DNA of 16,281 bases from CF-96 sp036269455 (GTDB taxonomy: Bacteria; Chloroflexota; Dormibacteria; Aeolococcales; Aeolococcaceae). The DNA lies in the NCBI GenBank assembly GCA_036269455.1, contig DATARS010000148.1:1-16281 (forward strand), given 5' to 3'. This document shows, piece after piece, positions 13,906-16,281 of the stretch. A program made the translations under genes and the position numbers. The notes beneath the pieces are model-generated. The model searched no databases, was not told the DNA's origin, and worked only from the letters and a program-made list of their open reading frames with translations. How positions within the stretch are numbered: position 1 is the stretch's first letter; every line of letters begins with the position of its first letter.

Positions 13906-14373
13906 ATGGCGACCGGTGTGAGTGTGGGTGACGCCGTTCCCGACTTCGACCTGGAGACCGGAGGCGGCGGCCGGCTCAGCTCCGGCGACCTCCTCGGCCG
14001 GCGCGCCGTCCTCTACTTCTATCCGAAGGACGACACCAGCGGCTGCACCCTCGAGGCTCGCGAGTTCACCGCCCTGATCGGCGAGTTCGCCGAGCGCGGC
14101 GTCTCCGTCTACGGGGTGTCCCCGGACGCGCCGCGCAGCCACGAGCGCTTCGCCGCCAAGTGCGACATCGGCTTCCCGCTGGTGTCCGACCCGGAGAGGA
14201 CCCTCTGCGAGGCGATGGGCGTGTGGGTGGAGAAGTCGATGTACGGCCGCCGCTACATGGGGGTCGAGCGCAGCACGTTCCTCGTCGCCCCCGACGGCCG
14301 GGTCGAGCGCGAGTGGCGCAAGGTGAAGGTGCCCGGGCACGCCGCCGCGGTGCTCGCCTCCGTCGGCGGCTGA
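13906..14373 (+). CDS. bcp: Thioredoxin-dependent peroxiredoxin, Bcp/PrxQ family
   Basis: A 155-residue cytoplasmic peroxidase that reduces hydrogen and organic peroxides. The peroxidatic cysteine is Cys47 in YPKDDTSGCTLEA. The resolving cysteine that many Bcp proteins have five residues later is Arg52 here. Cys86 (AAKCDIGFPLVSD) or Cys101 (RTLCEAMGVW) may act instead, as in Bcp types that resolve through a later helix, or the enzyme may use a one-cysteine mechanism. MYGRRYMGVERSTFLVAPDG and the WRKVKVPGHA ending are typical of the family. ATG at 13906 has a clear GGAGG 6 nt upstream. The aldo/keto reductase gene starts 29 nt downstream, so the two may share a transcript. Confidence 0.93.
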   Translation: MATGVSVGDAVPDFDLETGGGGRLSSGDLLGRRAVLYFYPKDDTSGCTLEAREFTALIGEFAERGVSVYGVSPDAPRSHERFAAKCDIGFPLVSDPERTLCEAMGVWVEKSMYGRRYMGVERSTFLVAPDGRVEREWRKVKVPGHAAAVLASVGG

Positions 14374-14402
14374 TCCGCACCGCTGTGAAAGAATCGACGG
14401 AC

Positions 14403-15425
14403 ATGCAGCAGCGCAGCGTCGGCCGCACCGGGGTCGAGATCTCGGTCATCGGCTTCGGCGGCTGGGTGCTGGGCACCGGCTGGTACGGGAAGGTCAGCGA
14501 GGCCGACGGCACCAGGCTGGTGCGCACCGCACTGGACCGCGGCATCACCTTCTTCGACACCGCCAACTCGTATGGGGAGGACGGCATCAGCGAGCGGCTG
14601 CTCGCGGCCGCCCTCGAGGGGGTGGCGCGCGACCGCTACGTGCTCGGCACCAAGGGCGGCTACGACCTCGGCGGCGAGCGTGCCCACGCCCACGGCGAGC
14701 GCCCCCATCGCTGGGACGGCGACTTCATCCGCCGCAGCGTCGAGGACAGCCTGCGCCGGTTGCGCACCGACACCATCGACGTCTACGAGCTCCACAACCC
14801 CCGGCTCGACGCCATCGACCACGACGAGTGCTTCGCCACCCTCGAGGCGCTGCGCGACGAGGGCGCCATCCGCGCCTACGGCGTCGCCCTCGGCCCCGCC
14901 ATCGGCTGGGAGGAGGAGGGGGTGCGCGCCCTGCGCGAGCGCCGGGTCGACGTGGTCCAGACCGTCTTCAACATGCTCGAGCAGCACCCCGGCCGGCGCC
15001 TCCTCGACGAGGCCAACGCGGTCGGGTCCAGCGTGCTCGCCCGTGTCCCCCACGCCTCCGGCGCGCTCGAGGGGAGGATCACCCGCGACACCGTCTTCCC
15101 GGCCGGCGACCATCGCTCCTTCCGCAACCGGCAGATGCTCGCCGACCTGCTCGACAAGGCGGACACCCTGCGCTTCCTCTGGGAGGACGGCACCCGCACC
15201 GTCGCCCAGGCGGCGCTGCAGTACCTCATCGCCCAGCCCGGGCTGGCCGGGGTGCTCCCGACCATGAGCGAGGTCGAGCAGATCGACGAGTTCGCCGCCG
15301 CGGCCGCCCTGCCCCCGCTGACCGACGGGGAGCTGCGCCGCGTCGCCGACCTCGAGGCGGGCAACTTCGGCGTCGAGGACCGCTACCGGGCACCGGCCGC
15401 CACGCCCGGCGCAGGCGGCAGCTGA
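14403..15425 (+). CDS. Aldo/keto reductase
   Basis: A 340-residue NADPH-type TIM-barrel oxidoreductase acting on carbonyl compounds. The N-terminal pattern MQQRSVGRTGVEISVIGFGG is typical. The catalytic tetrad is Asp52 and Tyr57 (FDTANSYGEDGISE), Lys84 (LGTKGGYD) and His131 (YELHNP). The substrate is unknown; sequence style resembles the broad Tas/YhdN-like group. ATG at 14403 is chosen for homology, with a weak AAAGAA 9 nt upstream; GTG at 14385 would add six residues without support. It lies 29 nt after the peroxiredoxin gene and its stop TGA (15423-15425) overlaps the probable start region of the ArsA-like gene, suggesting one operon of three genes. Confidence 0.92.
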   Translation: MQQRSVGRTGVEISVIGFGGWVLGTGWYGKVSEADGTRLVRTALDRGITFFDTANSYGEDGISERLLAAALEGVARDRYVLGTKGGYDLGGERAHAHGERPHRWDGDFIRRSVEDSLRRLRTDTIDVYELHNPRLDAIDHDECFATLEALRDEGAIRAYGVALGPAIGWEEEGVRALRERRVDVVQTVFNMLEQHPGRRLLDEANAVGSSVLARVPHASGALEGRITRDTVFPAGDHRSFRNRQMLADLLDKADTLRFLWEDGTRTVAQAALQYLIAQPGLAGVLPTMSEVEQIDEFAAAAALPPLTDGELRRVADLEAGNFGVEDRYRAPAATPGAGGS

Positions 15426-16281
15426 GCCCGCCTTCCGCGCGCCCCGCCGCGGGCCGCGGCACCACCACCCTCGACCGGCTGCTCTCGCGCACCCTGCTCT
15501 TCGTCGCCGGGAAGGGCGGCACCGGCAAGAGCACGATCTCCGGCGCCCTGGCGCTGCTCGGCGCCCAGGCCGGGAGGCGGGTGCTCTGCGTCGAGGTCGA
15601 CGGCAAGGGCGACCTCGCCCGCTGCCTGGGCGCGACCTCGGCCGGGTTCCAGCCCAGGGTGGTGCAGCCCAACGTCAGCGTGCTCGCCCTCGACCCCGAG
15701 GAGTCGCTGCAGGAGTACCTCCGCCTCTACTTCAAGGTGCCCCGCTTCACCCGGCTCACCCCGCTGTCGAAGGTCTTCGAGTTCATCGCGACCGGGCTGC
15801 CCGGCACCAGCGACATGCTGGTGATCGGCAAGATCGCCTACGAGGCCAAGCGCACCGAGGGCGGCCGCCCGGCCTGGGACCTGATCATCGTGGACAGCGC
15901 CGCCACCGGCCACGTCCTCCCCCAGCTCGGCGCGGCGCGGGCGATGATGGACCTCGCCCGCGGCGGCATCGTCCGCTCCCAGGTGGAGTGGATCGACGCC
16001 ATTCTCAGCGACCCGCGACGCTCGCTGCTCACCATCTGCGCGCTCCCCGAGGAGATGCCCGTCTCCGAGGCGATCGAGCTCCACGACCGCGCCAAGGCCG
16101 AGACGACCATCTCGCTCGGCGCCTGCTTCCTCAACCGGGTCTTCACCGAGGCGGTGAGCGCACGCCAGCTCGAGCTCCTCGAGCGGCTCACCGCCGAGGA
16201 CCACCTTGCCGCGGCCGAGGCGAGGCTCGGAGGCGACCCGCGCCCGGTGCTCGCCGGCGACCGCATCGCCCGGCGCCTCCA
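15422..16281 (+). CDS. ArsA/GET3-like P-loop ATPase, 3' end missing, non-standard start
   Basis: The first 286 codons are visible; the frame is open at the right edge. A deviant Walker A GKGGTGKST (about residues 30-38) is followed by VEVDGKGDLARCLG, and DLIIVDSAATGHVLPQL matches the D-T-A-P-T-G-H signature of ArsA/GET3 ATPases in altered form. Relatives in Actinomycetota are often encoded as pairs with unknown partners; an arsenic role is not implied. From the aldo/keto reductase stop to the P-loop no in-frame ATG, GTG or TTG exists. CTG at 15422, overlapping the upstream stop as CTGA, is the most likely start by analogy with ATGA overlaps; CTG codons at 15479 and 15494 would leave too little before the P-loop. 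The start is therefore uncertain, while the frame and family are clear. Confidence 0.8.
   Translation, partial: MSPPSARPAAGRGTTTLDRLLSRTLLFVAGKGGTGKSTISGALALLGAQAGRRVLCVEVDGKGDLARCLGATSAGFQPRVVQPNVSVLALDPEESLQEYLRLYFKVPRFTRLTPLSKVFEFIATGLPGTSDMLVIGKIAYEAKRTEGGRPAWDLIIVDSAATGHVLPQLGAARAMMDLARGGIVRSQVEWIDAILSDPRRSLLTICALPEEMPVSEAIELHDRAKAETTISLGACFLNRVFTEAVSARQLELLERLTAEDHLAAAEARLGGDPRPVLAGDRIARRL

Noticed and set aside
15422..16281. Naming the last gene arsA and inferring arsenic resistance
   Set aside because: Only the ArsA/GET3-like ATPase fold is supported. No arsenite-efflux or arsenate-reductase gene is nearby, and most such actinobacterial proteins have no known arsenic role.

Overview
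The window is very GC-rich (roughly 70% or more by eye), gene-dense, and reads as ordinary bacterial chromosome. I see no transposase, integrase, phage gene, tRNA, rRNA or CRISPR array. Gene content (a TIGR03084-like protein, a PucR-type regulator, FdxA-type 7Fe ferredoxin, a luciferase-like oxidoreductase, an actinobacterial-style GSI-beta, an ArsA-like ATPase) points to a high-GC Terrabacteria lineage: Actinomycetota, Chloroflexota or a relative such as Dormibacterota. The phylum is inference, not something the sequence proves.

Left part (1-8220), all on the plus strand, is a nitrogen-assimilation block. After the 3' end of a TIGR03084-like gene come a GSI-alpha glutamine synthetase (779-2125) followed 5 nt later by a PucR-family regulator (2131-3759), a 421-bp structured intergenic region, an ammonium channel (4181-5689) overlapping a P-II protein gene by ATGA (5686-6054), a 7Fe ferredoxin (6199-6486) and a second glutamine synthetase of the adenylylatable GSI-beta type (6727-8175). 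A strong hairpin (8189-8218) closes the block. Together these genes import ammonium, sense nitrogen status and fix ammonium into glutamine.

The most interesting signal is non-coding. The same 19-bp dyad (about YTTGTGC-N5-GCMCRAR) lies upstream of the three main nitrogen units: GSI-alpha (663-681), amt (4024-4042) and GSI-beta (6564-6582, a perfect palindrome). A 20-bp repeat, differing by one inserted base, also lies upstream of both glutamine synthetase genes (719-739 and 6490-6509). I infer an uncharacterised nitrogen regulon; the PucR-family protein encoded beside it is one candidate regulator.

Middle part (8229-12493) holds dxs (MEP pathway, minus strand), a luciferase-like oxidoreductase (minus) and a divergent SirB1/transglutaminase-like gene followed by a tiny two-helix membrane protein (plus). 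A convergent three-helix membrane protein gene (minus) shares stop-codon bases with the tiny gene. Several genes here have a -10-like hexamer only 7-9 nt from the start codon and no Shine-Dalgarno sequence, suggesting leaderless or nearly leaderless transcripts.

Right part (12608-16281, plus) holds an unknown secreted, C-terminally anchored protein, a Bcp/PrxQ peroxiredoxin, an aldo/keto reductase and the 5' part of an ArsA/GET3-like ATPase that appears to lack a standard start codon.
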